From JAJDYQ01 sp963662865 (lineage in GTDB: Bacteria; Pseudomonadota; Gammaproteobacteria; JAJDYQ01), in the NCBI GenBank assembly GCA_963662865.1, contig OY759969.1, positions 1,612,001-1,676,000 of the forward strand: a stretch of 64,000 nucleotides of DNA, given 5' to 3'. Positions 42,787 to 52,448 of the stretch are shown one piece after another (position 1 is the stretch's first letter; each line of letters starts with the position of its first letter). Both the position numbers and the translations under genes were made by a program. The notes below the pieces were generated by a model. The model ran no database searches, was not told where the DNA came from, and saw nothing but the letters and a program-made list of their open reading frames with translations.

Positions 42787-43779
42787 ATGTTTTCCACGCT
42801 CTATATTGAAGAGGCGATTCGAAGTCACCCGCGCACCCGGAAAATCCTGCGACGTTTCAAGGGTCGAACTGTTGTTGAGTGCCGACATTATGGTGAGTTA
42901 TTAAATCTCAAGTCACAAAACTTCAGGCTACAGAAAAAACAGCCCGCCCTGATACTGGCAGAAAAACGCGGTAAAAAAATTCTGCCCGCTCCTTCGGGCT
43001 ATGACATAGGCGCACGGTATAACTACTATTTCTCACATGTACTCAACTGCGTATACGATTGCCGCTACTGCTTTTTACAGGGCATGTATCAATCAGCTCA
43101 TTCGGTATTGTTCGTCAACTACGAAGACTTCATCGATAATATCCGGCAACAGGCCTTGAGTCACCATGATGAAGCCGTACATTTCTTCTCCGGATACGAT
43201 GGCGACAGCCTGGCCCTGGAGCCGCTTTCTTCATTCTCAGATTTCTTCATAAGCAGCCTGAGAAATATCCCTAATATCTGGTTAGAGCTTAGAACCAAAA
43301 GCACTCAGGTACGCAGCTTACTGACTCTGGAACCCTGGTCTCAATGTATTGTTGCATTCAGCTTTACGCCTGAAGATGTCTCGAACGCTCTCGAACACGG
43401 GGTTCCTGAAATCAAACAGCGACTGGATGCGATTGATAAACTACAGCAGAAGGGCTGGCCGATCGGCCTGCGGCTTGACCCGCTGATCGACAGTGAAAAT
43501 TTCGAGCAGCAGTATCAAGGGCTTTTGCAACAACTGTTCAGTGTCATTAATGCCGATAACATTCACTCTGTCAGCTTCGGCGCATTCCGTGTGCCGGAAG
43601 ACTTTTATGCTCAAATGGCAAGACTGTACCCTGAAGAAAGGCTTTTTGCATTCAGCATGGAAAAACGTGACGGCATGGTGTCATACAGAAGATTGCGTGA
43701 ACAGAACATGCGAGATGCCATACGGGAGATGCTGCTGGGATATGTCAAACCATCCGTATTATTCCCCTGCGCCACATGA
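42787..43779 (+). CDS. Spore-photoproduct-lyase-like radical SAM protein
   Basis: 330 residues. Radical SAM cluster motif CVYDCRYCFLQGMYQS (CxxxCxxC) at about residues 80-95, followed by HFFSGYDGDSLALEPL and LELRTKSTQVR, all typical of the SPL family. In spore formers SPL repairs the thymine dimer spore photoproduct. This organism is presumably not a spore former, so the role is likely different. One base after the nucleosidase-like gene and overlapping dusA (ATGA). Confidence 0.82.
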   Translation: MFSTLYIEEAIRSHPRTRKILRRFKGRTVVECRHYGELLNLKSQNFRLQKKQPALILAEKRGKKILPAPSGYDIGARYNYYFSHVLNCVYDCRYCFLQGMYQSAHSVLFVNYEDFIDNIRQQALSHHDEAVHFFSGYDGDSLALEPLSSFSDFFISSLRNIPNIWLELRTKSTQVRSLLTLEPWSQCIVAFSFTPEDVSNALEHGVPEIKQRLDAIDKLQQKGWPIGLRLDPLIDSENFEQQYQGLLQQLFSVINADNIHSVSFGAFRVPEDFYAQMARLYPEERLFAFSMEKRDGMVSYRRLREQNMRDAIREMLLGYVKPSVLFPCAT

Positions 43780-44738
43780 GCGTAGCCGACAGGACATTTT
43801 GTATTGCTCCCATGCTGAATAGAACAGATCGGCATTACCGCTATTTCGCAAGGCTGCTCACTAAACGTGCCTTGCTATATACAGAAATGGTGACCACAGG
43901 GGCAATACTAAAAGGCGATACTTTGTGCCGGCTACAATACAATCGGGAAGAGCATCCGGTTGCCCTGCAACTAGGCGGCAACGATCCCAAGGAATTACAG
44001 GAGTGTGCGCACATTGCGGCGGATTATGGCTACGATGAAATCAATCTCAATGTCGGATGCCCAAGTGACCGGGCACAAAATGGCACGTTTGGTGCCTGCC
44101 TGATGGCAAAACCCGAACTGGTCGCTGAATGCATCAACGCCATGCAACAGGCGGTTGATATTCCCGTCACAGTCAAGCACCGTATTGGAATTGACAACTT
44201 GGACAGCAGCGAGGCTCTGATGAAATTCAGCACAACAGTTGCCGGGACAGGCTGTAAAACATTTATCGTCCACGCACGCAAAGCCTGGTTACGGGGGCTT
44301 AGCCCAAAGGAAAATCGTGAAATCCCACCCTTACAATACGAGAAGGTATATCAGCTAAAAAATGACTGCCCTGATCTGGAAATCATTATCAATGGCGGAA
44401 TCAGGACCCTCGACGAATGCCATCAGCTCCTGCACCACGTGGATGGCGTTATGGTAGGACGAGAGGCCTATAATAACGCTTACATGCTTTCCGAGGTCGA
44501 TCAGCAGTTCCATGGCTGCAACCACGAACAGATAAGCAGAAGGGAAGTGCTGGAGAGGCTGATACCCTATATTCATGAAGAGGTATCAAATGGCACAGGC
44601 CTGCACCAGATCATTCGACATATTTCGGGCTTATTCCAGGGAATTCCCGGTGCACGGACCTGGAGACGCCAGCTAAGTACAAATCAAAAACTTACTGTAC
44701 AACAATTTACTGAGCTGGCTCGTACTTTATACCTGTGA
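43776..44738 (+). CDS. dusA: tRNA-dihydrouridine(20/20a) synthase DusA
   Basis: FMN enzyme reducing uridines in the tRNA D-loop. 320 residues; APMLNRTDRHYRYFARLLTK, YTEMVTTGAI, NLNVGCPSDRAQNGTFGACL with the catalytic cysteine, and FIVHARKAWLRGLSPKENR, all characteristic of DusA. Last gene of the fau operon; overlaps the SPL-like gene by four bases. Confidence 0.95.
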   Translation: MSVADRTFCIAPMLNRTDRHYRYFARLLTKRALLYTEMVTTGAILKGDTLCRLQYNREEHPVALQLGGNDPKELQECAHIAADYGYDEINLNVGCPSDRAQNGTFGACLMAKPELVAECINAMQQAVDIPVTVKHRIGIDNLDSSEALMKFSTTVAGTGCKTFIVHARKAWLRGLSPKENREIPPLQYEKVYQLKNDCPDLEIIINGGIRTLDECHQLLHHVDGVMVGREAYNNAYMLSEVDQQFHGCNHEQISRREVLERLIPYIHEEVSNGTGLHQIIRHISGLFQGIPGARTWRRQLSTNQKLTVQQFTELARTLYL

Positions 44739-44859
44739 ATGGCTTATTTCATTATCGCTTGTGGTTGCGACCATTGCAGCTTCTTCAAAGGAATCCGGTC
44801 GGTAATATCGTGAAGCTCATTCGCGTTTGGAGCATCCAGACAGCATCTTCAGGATTAAA

Positions 44860-44893
44860 TTAAGGAAGTTCGGCTTAATCAGAGCTTCCTTAA
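44860..44893. terminator. Hairpin between convergent dusA and FKBP genes
   Basis: TTAAGGAAG...CTTCCTTAA nine-pair stem with a 16-base loop, AT-rich at the base, so it could act in both directions. It lies 11 bases before the FKBP stop codon. Confidence 0.5.
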
Positions 44894-44903
44894 AATGACC
44901 GGG

Positions 44904-45254
44904 TTAGCGTGAAATCTCAAGCAATTCCAACTCGAAGACCAGTGTGGCATTAGGGGGGATTACATCGCCGACGCCATGTGAACCGTAACCGAGGTCAGAA
45001 GGTACAACAAGCCTCCGCTTGCCGCCGATCTTCATCCCTTTGACGCCTTCGTCCCAACCTTTAATCACATACCCAACATCAACGGGAAATGAAAAAAACT
45101 CATTCCGATCAAAACTGGAGTCAAACTTGGTACCATCTTCCAGCCAGCCCGTATAATGCACCTTAACTGTGTCTCCCCGCCCTTCGCATTCAAGACCATC
45201 TCCGGTAATAAGGTCTTTATAACGCAGGCCGGAAATTGTGTGTTGTTCGCACAT
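44904..45254 (-). CDS. FKBP-type peptidyl-prolyl isomerase
   Basis: 116 residues, a single FKBP domain: DTVKVHYTGWLEDGTKFDSS, VIKGWDEGVKGMKIGGKRR, and GYGSHGVGDVIPPNATLVFE. No signal peptide or dimerisation extension, so cytoplasmic. Monocistronic, divergent from the Hpt-like gene. Confidence 0.93.
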   Translation of the reverse strand: MCEQHTISGLRYKDLITGDGLECEGRGDTVKVHYTGWLEDGTKFDSSFDRNEFFSFPVDVGYVIKGWDEGVKGMKIGGKRRLVVPSDLGYGSHGVGDVIPPNATLVFELELLEISR

Positions 45255-45404
45255 CGACGTTACCCGTGGATCAAACCACGCACAGGCTAACAGGAGAAAG
45301 CTGTTTTTCCAATTTTGAAAGCCTCAATAAATATTAAATGATATTATTAACGGAGATATGGACACTAGGAATTCGCAACCAAGCGACCTTGATTATACCC
45401 GCAC

Positions 45405-45758
45405 ATGACCGACTCAAGACTCAAAAATAAAAGCAAGACGTTACATGATCTCATCGAGAATGAGTTTCGACAACTTATTGACGTCATTGAACAAAAACAG
45501 ATTTCGCATGAAAACATCAATACTGCTTATAAGCAGAACAAAGCATCTCCTGAGGAGGAGATTGAGCCGCTGGAAATAGCTGCGAAACGCCTCAAACAGC
45601 ATAGTCACGCATTAGGAGCCGAGACTCTTGCCGAATATTTTCAGGAACTGGAAAGCAGCATGCAAAAAGGAAATCTGTCAACCCGGGATGAATTGCTCCG
45701 CAGCATCAGCGATGAATTCGAGAATGTAAAAGCGATTCTTTCCGAATCGGCAAACTAA
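45405..45758 (+). CDS. Hpt-like helical protein lacking the phospho-histidine
   Basis: 117 residues, all helical. The C-terminal ~60 residues follow the Hpt four-helix pattern (AAKRLKQHSHALGAETLAEY, then LRSISDEFENVKAIL). At the position of the phosphorylated histidine (A-H-x-L-K) there is lysine (A-K-R-L-K). Two histidines shortly after (QHSH) are out of register. It may bind response regulators or partners without phosphotransfer. No kinase or regulator gene is nearby. The stop overlaps that of rfbD by four bases (convergent). Confidence 0.5.
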   Translation: MTDSRLKNKSKTLHDLIENEFRQLIDVIEQKQISHENINTAYKQNKASPEEEIEPLEIAAKRLKQHSHALGAETLAEYFQELESSMQKGNLSTRDELLRSISDEFENVKAILSESAN

Positions 45759-46600
45759 CCCCAGCCTTTTATTTTTATTTCTTCCACCAACCGATTCACT
45801 CCATTTTCCCAGGACGGCAACTGAATACGCGGTTTCCGATCAGACAATAATACCGAACTTGCCGGACGTGGCGCCGGGCGGGGAAATTCAGATGTAGTGA
45901 CCGGGATTACCGCTGTACTGATATCCAGTCGCCGAAAGAACTCTCTGGTCAGCCCATACCAACTGGTTGAACCACTGTTGACAAGATGGTGGATACCATA
46001 TGACTTTGTCACAATTAATCCGACCAGGGCATCGGCCAGATCATCCGCATTTGTCGGTGAACCCACCTGGTCATCAACCACTCGGATTTCACCACGGTCA
46101 GAAAGTCGAAATATCGTGCGTAAAAAATTCTCTCCAGAATAATGGTATAACCACGCCGTGCGCACGATATAGTGTTCCGGATTATTTTCAGCTACCAGTC
46201 GCTCACCGGCCAGCTTACTCTGCCCATAGATGGACAGCGGTTCTGTGGGGTCCAACTCCTTCCAAAAGGATTGGCTTTCCCCACCAAATACGTAGTCGGT
46301 CGAAATTTGCACGATGGACGCCCCAATGGATGCGCCCGCCTTCGCCAGAAAACCCGGCCCTTCCGCATTCACCAGCCAGACCATATCCCTGTTTGACTCC
46401 GCTTCCGCTTCATCAACTCGGGTATAGGCCGCTGAATTAATAATTAACTCCGGCTTAAAGCTCTGTACAAACGAAGTGACCTGAGCTTCATTCGAGATAT
46501 CCAGTACGTCATAGTCAGTACATCTCAAATCATGATGGACAAGTACAACCTGCAGTGCCTGACCCAACTGACCATAACATCCTGTTAACAGAATTTTCAT
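45755..46600 (-). CDS. rfbD: dTDP-4-dehydrorhamnose reductase
   Basis: Final step of dTDP-L-rhamnose synthesis. 281 residues; TGCYGQLGQALQ at the N-terminus, YVFGGESQSF and the YGQSKLAGE catalytic motif. Last gene of the uppP-rfbB-rfbA-rfbC-rfbD operon, nine bases after rfbC. Confidence 0.96.
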   Translation of the reverse strand: MKILLTGCYGQLGQALQVVLVHHDLRCTDYDVLDISNEAQVTSFVQSFKPELIINSAAYTRVDEAEAESNRDMVWLVNAEGPGFLAKAGASIGASIVQISTDYVFGGESQSFWKELDPTEPLSIYGQSKLAGERLVAENNPEHYIVRTAWLYHYSGENFLRTIFRLSDRGEIRVVDDQVGSPTNADDLADALVGLIVTKSYGIHHLVNSGSTSWYGLTREFFRRLDISTAVIPVTTSEFPRPAPRPASSVLLSDRKPRIQLPSWENGVNRLVEEIKIKGWG

Positions 46601-46609
46601 GGCAGCTAT

Positions 46610-47161
46610 CTACAAGTATTCAGGAAGTTGCCCCTCTGACTCCAGCCTTGCCAGCCTCAAACCCTGCTGATCCCGTCGCGATAACATTGGCACAACAGGC
46701 CATCGGATTCCTATATCAGGGTCATCCCAGGCAATGATTATTTCGCTCTCAGGGTGATATAAATCCGTGCATTTGTACTGGAGCTCAGCCACATCGCTTA
46801 GCACGCAAAAACCATGCGCAAAACCGGGAGGGATGAACATCTGTAAAAAATTATCCTCCGCAAGAACCCGCCCATACCATTTACCAAATACCGGGGAACC
46901 AACGCGAATATCCACGGCAACATCGAATACTTCACCGCGGGTCACCCGAACCAGCTTTCCCTGCTGATGGGGATTTTGGGCATGTAAACCCCGTAGAATA
47001 TTTTTCCGGGACCGGGAATGATTGTCCTGCACAAACACGTGATCAATGTGAGAAGAATATTTCTCCTGATTGTAGGATTCCAGGAAATACCCCCGCTCAT
47101 CTCCTATCACATCAGGCTCAATAACCCAAACCCCGGGTAGCTCAACCTGTATGAAGTTCAC
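46610..47161 (-). CDS. rfbC: dTDP-4-dehydrorhamnose 3,5-epimerase
   Basis: 183-residue cupin; RGLHAQNPHQQGKLVRV (active-site His), RVGSPVFGKW and FIPPGFAHGFCVLSD. Overlaps the rfbA stop by four bases. Confidence 0.96.
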   Translation of the reverse strand: MNFIQVELPGVWVIEPDVIGDERGYFLESYNQEKYSSHIDHVFVQDNHSRSRKNILRGLHAQNPHQQGKLVRVTRGEVFDVAVDIRVGSPVFGKWYGRVLAEDNFLQMFIPPGFAHGFCVLSDVAELQYKCTDLYHPESEIIIAWDDPDIGIRWPVVPMLSRRDQQGLRLARLESEGQLPEYL

Positions 47162-48024
47162 TCCTGTAACCGTCGCAGTAAATATTGACCATAGTGATTT
47201 TTATTCATTGTCTTCGCTATCGCTTCCAGCTCTTCGTCATCAATATATCCTTCTTCCCAGGCAATCTCTTCAATGCAGCCTACCATCAGGCCCTGACGCT
47301 CTTGCAGGACTTGAATAAAATGGGACGCCTGCATCATTGATTGATTCGTGCCGGTGTCCAGCCAGGCGGCACCGCGCCCCAATCTTTCCACGTGCAGATC
47401 ACCCCTCTGCAAATAGACATTATTGACATCGGTAATCTCCAACTCACCACGTGGGGAAGGCTTTATCCCTCCGGCGATATCTACTACATCGCTATCATAG
47501 AAGTAAAGCCCGGTTACCGCATATTGTGAACGAGGTTTGTCAGGCTTCTCTTCAATACTGACAGCTTTTCCATCTTCAGTAAATTCAACCACCCCGTATC
47601 GCTCAGGATCACCAACGTGGTATCCAAATATCGTCGCTCCGATGGTTCTGCCGACTGCTTGCTGCAATGCGGCAGACAAACCATGACCAAAAAATATGTT
47701 ATCCCCCAATGCTAACGCACAAGCGCTTTTATCAATGAATTTACGGCCGATCAGAAACGCCTGTGCCAAACCATCAGGGCTGGGCTGTACGGCATAATCA
47801 AAATTCATGCCAATACGCGACCCATCACCCAGCAGGCGTTGAAACTGCGATTGGTCCACAGGTGTCGTAATAAGCAGGATGTCTCGTATTCCCGCCAGCA
47901 TGAGTGCAGAAAGAGGGTAATAAACCATGGGCTTATCATAGATAGGTATCAACTGCTTACTGATACCTAATGTGATAGGGTAGAGACGGGAGCCTGAGCC
48001 GCCAGCTAAAATAATACCTTTCAT
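47158..48024 (-). CDS. rfbA: Glucose-1-phosphate thymidylyltransferase
   Basis: 288 residues; the nucleotide-binding GIILAGGSGSRLYPIT, and LALGDNIFFGHG and VSIEEKPDKPRSQYAVTGLY. Makes dTDP-glucose for rhamnose synthesis. Six bases after rfbB. Confidence 0.97.
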   Translation of the reverse strand: MKGIILAGGSGSRLYPITLGISKQLIPIYDKPMVYYPLSALMLAGIRDILLITTPVDQSQFQRLLGDGSRIGMNFDYAVQPSPDGLAQAFLIGRKFIDKSACALALGDNIFFGHGLSAALQQAVGRTIGATIFGYHVGDPERYGVVEFTEDGKAVSIEEKPDKPRSQYAVTGLYFYDSDVVDIAGGIKPSPRGELEITDVNNVYLQRGDLHVERLGRGAAWLDTGTNQSMMQASHFIQVLQERQGLMVGCIEEIAWEEGYIDDEELEAIAKTMNKNHYGQYLLRRLQE

Positions 48025-48030
48025 GGCTGG

Positions 48031-49107
48031 CTAACCGGCGACACCCAAACGCTGGCGCTCATACCGACCTTTCGTCACAGCCTGACACCAGTCAGGGTGC
48101 TGTATATACCACTTTACGGTTTTCACTATTCCGCCGACCAAATCATGAGCAGGCTCCCACTTCAGCTCGTTTCGGATCCGGCCTGCATCAATTGCATATC
48201 TCCTATCATGCCCGGGACGATCTTCCACAAAGGTAATCAACTCCTCGTATGAAGAGTACCCTCTGGTTCTCATCGCTTCATTGGCCGCGGCCGGATTATG
48301 CTTTTCAATCTCCACGCATAACCGCTTAATGATATCGAGGTTCGTGTATTCGTTATTGCCGCCAATATTGTAGCGTTCACCCGGTTCACCTTCATGCAAC
48401 ACTTTCAGGATGCCGCTACAGTGATCTTCCACGTAAAGCCAGTCCCGTATCTGCCGGCCATCGCCGTACACAGGCATTTGAGCGGCTTCCAAGGCATTCA
48501 ATACCATAAGAGGGATTAATTTTTCCGGGTATTGATAGGGACCATAGTTATTCGAGCAATTCGTCACCATGACCGGCGTGCCATAGGTTTTTACCCAGGC
48601 CCTGACCAGATGATCAGCAGACGCTTTAGAGGCCGCATAAGGAGAATTCGGCGCGTAAGGCGTAGTCTCACTAAAATAACCTTCAGCACCCAGGGAACCA
48701 TAGACTTCGTCCGTTGAAACATGAACAGCCCTGAATTCGGGATTTTCTTTAGCTCTTTGCCTGAACAGTTCCAATAGAACATAGACGCCGATTATATTGG
48801 ATTGCATAAAAGATTCCGCGTCGTCAATGGAACGATCAACATGTGTTTCAGCCGCCATATTAATCAGATAATCAGGCTTCCATCGTGCAAATACCTTTGC
48901 CATAGCAGATCGGTCCGCAATGTCGCATTGTTCCAGATCGAACCGACCAGACTGCAACAAGCCAGCAATACTCTCGATATTGCCAGCATAGGTCAGCTTA
49001 TCGACCACTACAACATGATAATCGGTATTTTCAAAGACATAGCGAACCAGATTAGAACCAATAAAACCAGCTCCACCAGTAATGATAATCTTGATACTCA
49101 CACACAC
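48031..49107 (-). CDS. rfbB: dTDP-glucose 4,6-dehydratase
   Basis: 358 residues; NAD-binding IITGGAGFIGSNLVRYV, STDEVYGSLG and the catalytic YAASKASADH. GTG codons at 49107 and 49101 are the possible starts; the shorter one gives the family-like start MSIKIIITGG. The uppP stop lies directly before. Neither start has a clear Shine-Dalgarno, so translational coupling to uppP is likely. Confidence 0.95.
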   Translation of the reverse strand: MCVSIKIIITGGAGFIGSNLVRYVFENTDYHVVVVDKLTYAGNIESIAGLLQSGRFDLEQCDIADRSAMAKVFARWKPDYLINMAAETHVDRSIDDAESFMQSNIIGVYVLLELFRQRAKENPEFRAVHVSTDEVYGSLGAEGYFSETTPYAPNSPYAASKASADHLVRAWVKTYGTPVMVTNCSNNYGPYQYPEKLIPLMVLNALEAAQMPVYGDGRQIRDWLYVEDHCSGILKVLHEGEPGERYNIGGNNEYTNLDIIKRLCVEIEKHNPAAANEAMRTRGYSSYEELITFVEDRPGHDRRYAIDAGRIRNELKWEPAHDLVGGIVKTVKWYIQHPDWCQAVTKGRYERQRLGVAG

Positions 49108-49108
49108 A

Positions 49109-49903
49109 TTATACTATAGCCAACAAGACAACACCTAGCATCAGACGGTACACAACAAAGGGCGTGAAGCCAACACGTTCGATAAGCCGCAAAAACAGAT
49201 GGATGCAAAGCATGGCGCTAACACCCGATAACAGTACCCCTGTCAGTAATACCCGCCACTCAATCACTTCAGGCTGCTGAACCAAATTGATGATCTCAAA
49301 CAGGGCACTGCCCAGAATCACCGGGATGGCCAGTAAAAATGAAAAACGTGCGGCAGCAGTTTGCGACATTCCAAGGAGAATTGCCGCTGTCATTGTAATC
49401 CCGGATCTCGAAGTTCCAGGTATTAAAGCCAATACCTGGGCCAGCCCGATCATAAAAGCAATCTTCACATTGATTTGATATTCATCCAGTGCGTCAGGCC
49501 TTGTTCGATTAGCCCATAGCAGGGCAAGACCAAAGATAATCGTCGTAATAGCGATAACCAAAGGACTCCTCAACCGGGAAGCAATCTCATCATGAAATAC
49601 CCCCCCTACAACAATTACAGGGAAAGTTGCCAGTAATACAAAACCGGCAAGCCGGCCCTCCTGGTTCAGGCGTTTGGCCGCAACAGCCGACAAACATGAA
49701 AAAAACATGGATTTAAGTTGTTGGCGAAAGTATAAAACCACCGCCAGCAGCGTCCCCAGATGTACTGCGACATCAAAGGCCAATCCCTGATCTGGCCACC
49801 CCCAAAAATACGGCACAAGAATAAGATGGGCCGAACTTGAGACAGGAAGAAATTCAGTAATTCCCTGCACCAGAGATAGAATCGTAAGCTGTAGCCAGTC
49901 CAT
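49109..49903 (-). CDS. uppP: Undecaprenyl-diphosphatase
   Basis: Integral membrane phosphatase recycling the C55 lipid carrier for peptidoglycan and O-antigen. 264 residues from ATG 49903 (MDWLQLTILSL); an ATG at 49918 would add five. Active-site motifs GITEFLPVSSSAHL and PGTSRSGITMTAAIL, and about eight membrane spans. Co-directional with the rhamnose genes, whose products need this carrier. Confidence 0.95.
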   Translation of the reverse strand: MDWLQLTILSLVQGITEFLPVSSSAHLILVPYFWGWPDQGLAFDVAVHLGTLLAVVLYFRQQLKSMFFSCLSAVAAKRLNQEGRLAGFVLLATFPVIVVGGVFHDEIASRLRSPLVIAITTIIFGLALLWANRTRPDALDEYQINVKIAFMIGLAQVLALIPGTSRSGITMTAAILLGMSQTAAARFSFLLAIPVILGSALFEIINLVQQPEVIEWRVLLTGVLLSGVSAMLCIHLFLRLIERVGFTPFVVYRLMLGVVLLAIV

Positions 49904-49941
49904 AGGACCGCGCATCATACCCGAATAACCTGCTTGACACT

Positions 49942-50322
49942 TTACTTGATGTCTTCAAAATTGGGATATTTGTGCCACTTCGCCACGGTCTTCTCATTGA
50001 TGCCATAGCGCTGACTTAACTCCTTGAATGTATTGGCAAACCCCACCATCATGTTACGAATCACATGATCTTCATGCCATTTCTGAAAACGTCAATGTAC
50101 TGTTTTATAGCTGGGGTAGCGCTGTGGCGGCATGTGCCATTGTGCGCCCGTGTTCAAAATCCAAAGTACGGTTCCAAGAATTTTTGAATGTGTCCGGCCT
50201 GACTTGAGCAAAACAATCAAGATCGAACGAATATGGTACGAGCCGAAGAAAACCGCCGTCTGATCAACCGCCATAGATACATCCCCTCGTATATTGTCAA
50301 TAGTCCGGGTACCGGCGCTCAT
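49942..50322 (-). pseudogene. Decayed transposase (IS5-type front, HTH tail)
   Basis: The minus-strand frame reads KILGTVLWILNTGAQWHMPP followed by YPSYKTVH, the N-terminal DUF4096-like region of IS5-type transposases. An in-frame TGA at 50092-50094 interrupts it. The same frame then continues RFQKWHEDH and passes into FKELSQRYGINEKTVAKWHK, which resembles the helix-turn-helix start of IS481-like transposases, ending at 49942. It looks like the junction of two different transposase remnants. No catalytic domain remains. Confidence 0.65.
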
Positions 50323-50387
50323 TTTTTATCCTCGACTGAAAAACAAGGCTGCCGAATCGGGGCTGATATGCCAAAATCCGCTACCTG

Positions 50388-52394
50388 ATGGCAACGCACC
50401 CTGCATACACAGCGCTGAACCCGGAACAGGCGGCCGCAGTTCAGCTATGCGACAGACCCACCCTGGTTCTGGCCGGAGCCGGCAGCGGTAAAACGCGCGT
50501 CATTGTACATAAAATAGCTCACCTGATTCATCAGAAGTCCATACCCGCCGAACAAATCGTCACCGTCACCTTCACTAACAAGGCTGCGCGCGAAATGAAA
50601 AGGCGTGTGAATAAAATGCTTAAAGGCAATACCAAAGGACTTACTATTTCGACATTTCACAGCCTGGGATTGAAAATACTGCAAAGAGAATTAGCGGCTG
50701 CGGGACTCAAACCCGGGTTCACCATTTTCGATAACGATGATTCACTCAAGGTCATCAAAGAACTCATGAAGGGCGGCGGCAAGGATGAAGATATTCAGTA
50801 TCATCGCCAGCGAATCTCCGTCTGGAAAAACGATAACGTTTCACCGGAAGAAGCCGTTCAGGCTGCCAGAACCGGCCTGGACTCTTCAATCGCAGAATTA
50901 TTTCTGGCCTACCAGCGTCAGCTCAAGGCTTATAACGCGGTGGATTTCGATGACCTCATCGGCCTGCCCTTAAAGCTACTGCGTGAGCATGCCGATATAC
51001 ACCAGCATTGGCGCTCCCGCATTGCCTATCTACTGGTGGATGAATATCAGGATACCAATACAGCTCAGTACGAATTACTGAAACTCATTATGGGCCGACG
51101 TCACGGGCTCACTGCCGTTGGAGACGATGACCAGTCAATTTATGCCTGGCGCGGCGCACGCCCGGAAAATCTGGGCAAACTCAGAGAGGACTTCCCTGAA
51201 CTGGAGATCATCAAGCTGGAACAGAATTACCGCTCCACGGGCCGCCTCCTGTCCTGCGCGAATAGACTGATCGCCAATAACCCTCGCGCTTTCGAGAAAA
51301 ATCTGTGGAGCGATCTCGGAACGGGTGACCCAATTCGCATCCTCCCCTGCGGCGATCCCGATAACGAAGCCGAGACGGTTGTTTCAAATATCATCGCACA
51401 ACGCTTTAAGCACAATATAAAGTTCGGTGATATTGCCATTCTTTACCGAGGCAATCATCAGTCCCGCCCACTGGAAAAAGTGCTGCGACTCAACCGGCTG
51501 GCGTACAAGATCAGCGGTGGACAATCATTCTTTGATCGCGCCGAAGTAAAAGATATTCTGGCCTATCTGCGGCTTGTTACCAATCCGAATGACGATACGG
51601 CCTTGCTGCGAATTATCAATGTCCCTCGCCGACAGATCGGTGCGACAACCCTGGAAAAACTGGGCCTGTATGCGAATGAACGCGGTGTCTCACTGTTTGT
51701 CGCAAGCCAGGAAATGAACCTGCACTCGGTGCTCGATAAACGGGCTATTCGGCGTTTGGAATATTTCGCGAACCTTATCCTGGAATTAAAAGCCTACGCA
51801 CAAAATGAAACGCCGGATGCTGTAGTGCGTTTTCTGGTCGGAGTCATTCACTATGCCGACTGGCTCCGGGAACTCAGCAAGGATCAGGCTGCGGCAGACC
51901 GACGCTACGAAAATGTCGAGGAGTTGATAAGCTGGGTCAAGCATATGTATGAAGACGACGGCCTTGACCTTAATGATGCTGTCACCAGAATTGCACTTCT
52001 GGACATGCTGGACAAAAATGAAGATAAAAGCGCCGACGACATGCTCAACCTGATGACCCTGCATACCGCCAAAGGCTTGGAGTTTCGCCATGTTTACCTG
52101 ATCGGCTTTGAAGAGGGTCTGTTACCACATCAAAATAGCATTGATGAAGGCGACATTGAAGAAGAAAGACGCCTGGCTTATGTTGGAGTTACTCGCGCAC
52201 AAACATATTTGACCCTTAGCTATACCAGCAAGCGACAGCGCTATGGAAAAGATTTGAGGTGCCAGCCTAGCCGCTTCCTGGAAGAATTACCCAAAGAACA
52301 CATTCAGTTTGCCGACCAAGAACCGCCAGAAGTGAAAAAAGAAACGGGCCGAGCCAATATTGCAAACTTAAGAACAATTCTAAATCAGAGTTAA
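50388..52394 (+). CDS. rep: ATP-dependent DNA helicase Rep
   Basis: SF1 3'-5' helicase that clears proteins ahead of forks and restarts replication. 668 residues with helicase motifs in order: LNPEQAAAVQ (Q motif), AGAGSGKTRVIVHKI (Walker A), TFTNKAAREM, LLVDEYQDTNTAQY, GDDDQSIYAWRGA, LEQNYRSTGRLL, LMTLHTAKGLEF and VGVTRAQTYLTL. The short C-terminus (no UvrD-type Tudor tail) supports Rep over UvrD. Confidence 0.94.
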   Translation: MATHPAYTALNPEQAAAVQLCDRPTLVLAGAGSGKTRVIVHKIAHLIHQKSIPAEQIVTVTFTNKAAREMKRRVNKMLKGNTKGLTISTFHSLGLKILQRELAAAGLKPGFTIFDNDDSLKVIKELMKGGGKDEDIQYHRQRISVWKNDNVSPEEAVQAARTGLDSSIAELFLAYQRQLKAYNAVDFDDLIGLPLKLLREHADIHQHWRSRIAYLLVDEYQDTNTAQYELLKLIMGRRHGLTAVGDDDQSIYAWRGARPENLGKLREDFPELEIIKLEQNYRSTGRLLSCANRLIANNPRAFEKNLWSDLGTGDPIRILPCGDPDNEAETVVSNIIAQRFKHNIKFGDIAILYRGNHQSRPLEKVLRLNRLAYKISGGQSFFDRAEVKDILAYLRLVTNPNDDTALLRIINVPRRQIGATTLEKLGLYANERGVSLFVASQEMNLHSVLDKRAIRRLEYFANLILELKAYAQNETPDAVVRFLVGVIHYADWLRELSKDQAAADRRYENVEELISWVKHMYEDDGLDLNDAVTRIALLDMLDKNEDKSADDMLNLMTLHTAKGLEFRHVYLIGFEEGLLPHQNSIDEGDIEEERRLAYVGVTRAQTYLTLSYTSKRQRYGKDLRCQPSRFLEELPKEHIQFADQEPPEVKKETGRANIANLRTILNQS

Positions 52395-52448
52395 CTCTAT
52401 GGCCCGGACGAACCCCGCCGGAAGCAGGGTTCGCCTGATACCGGTTTA

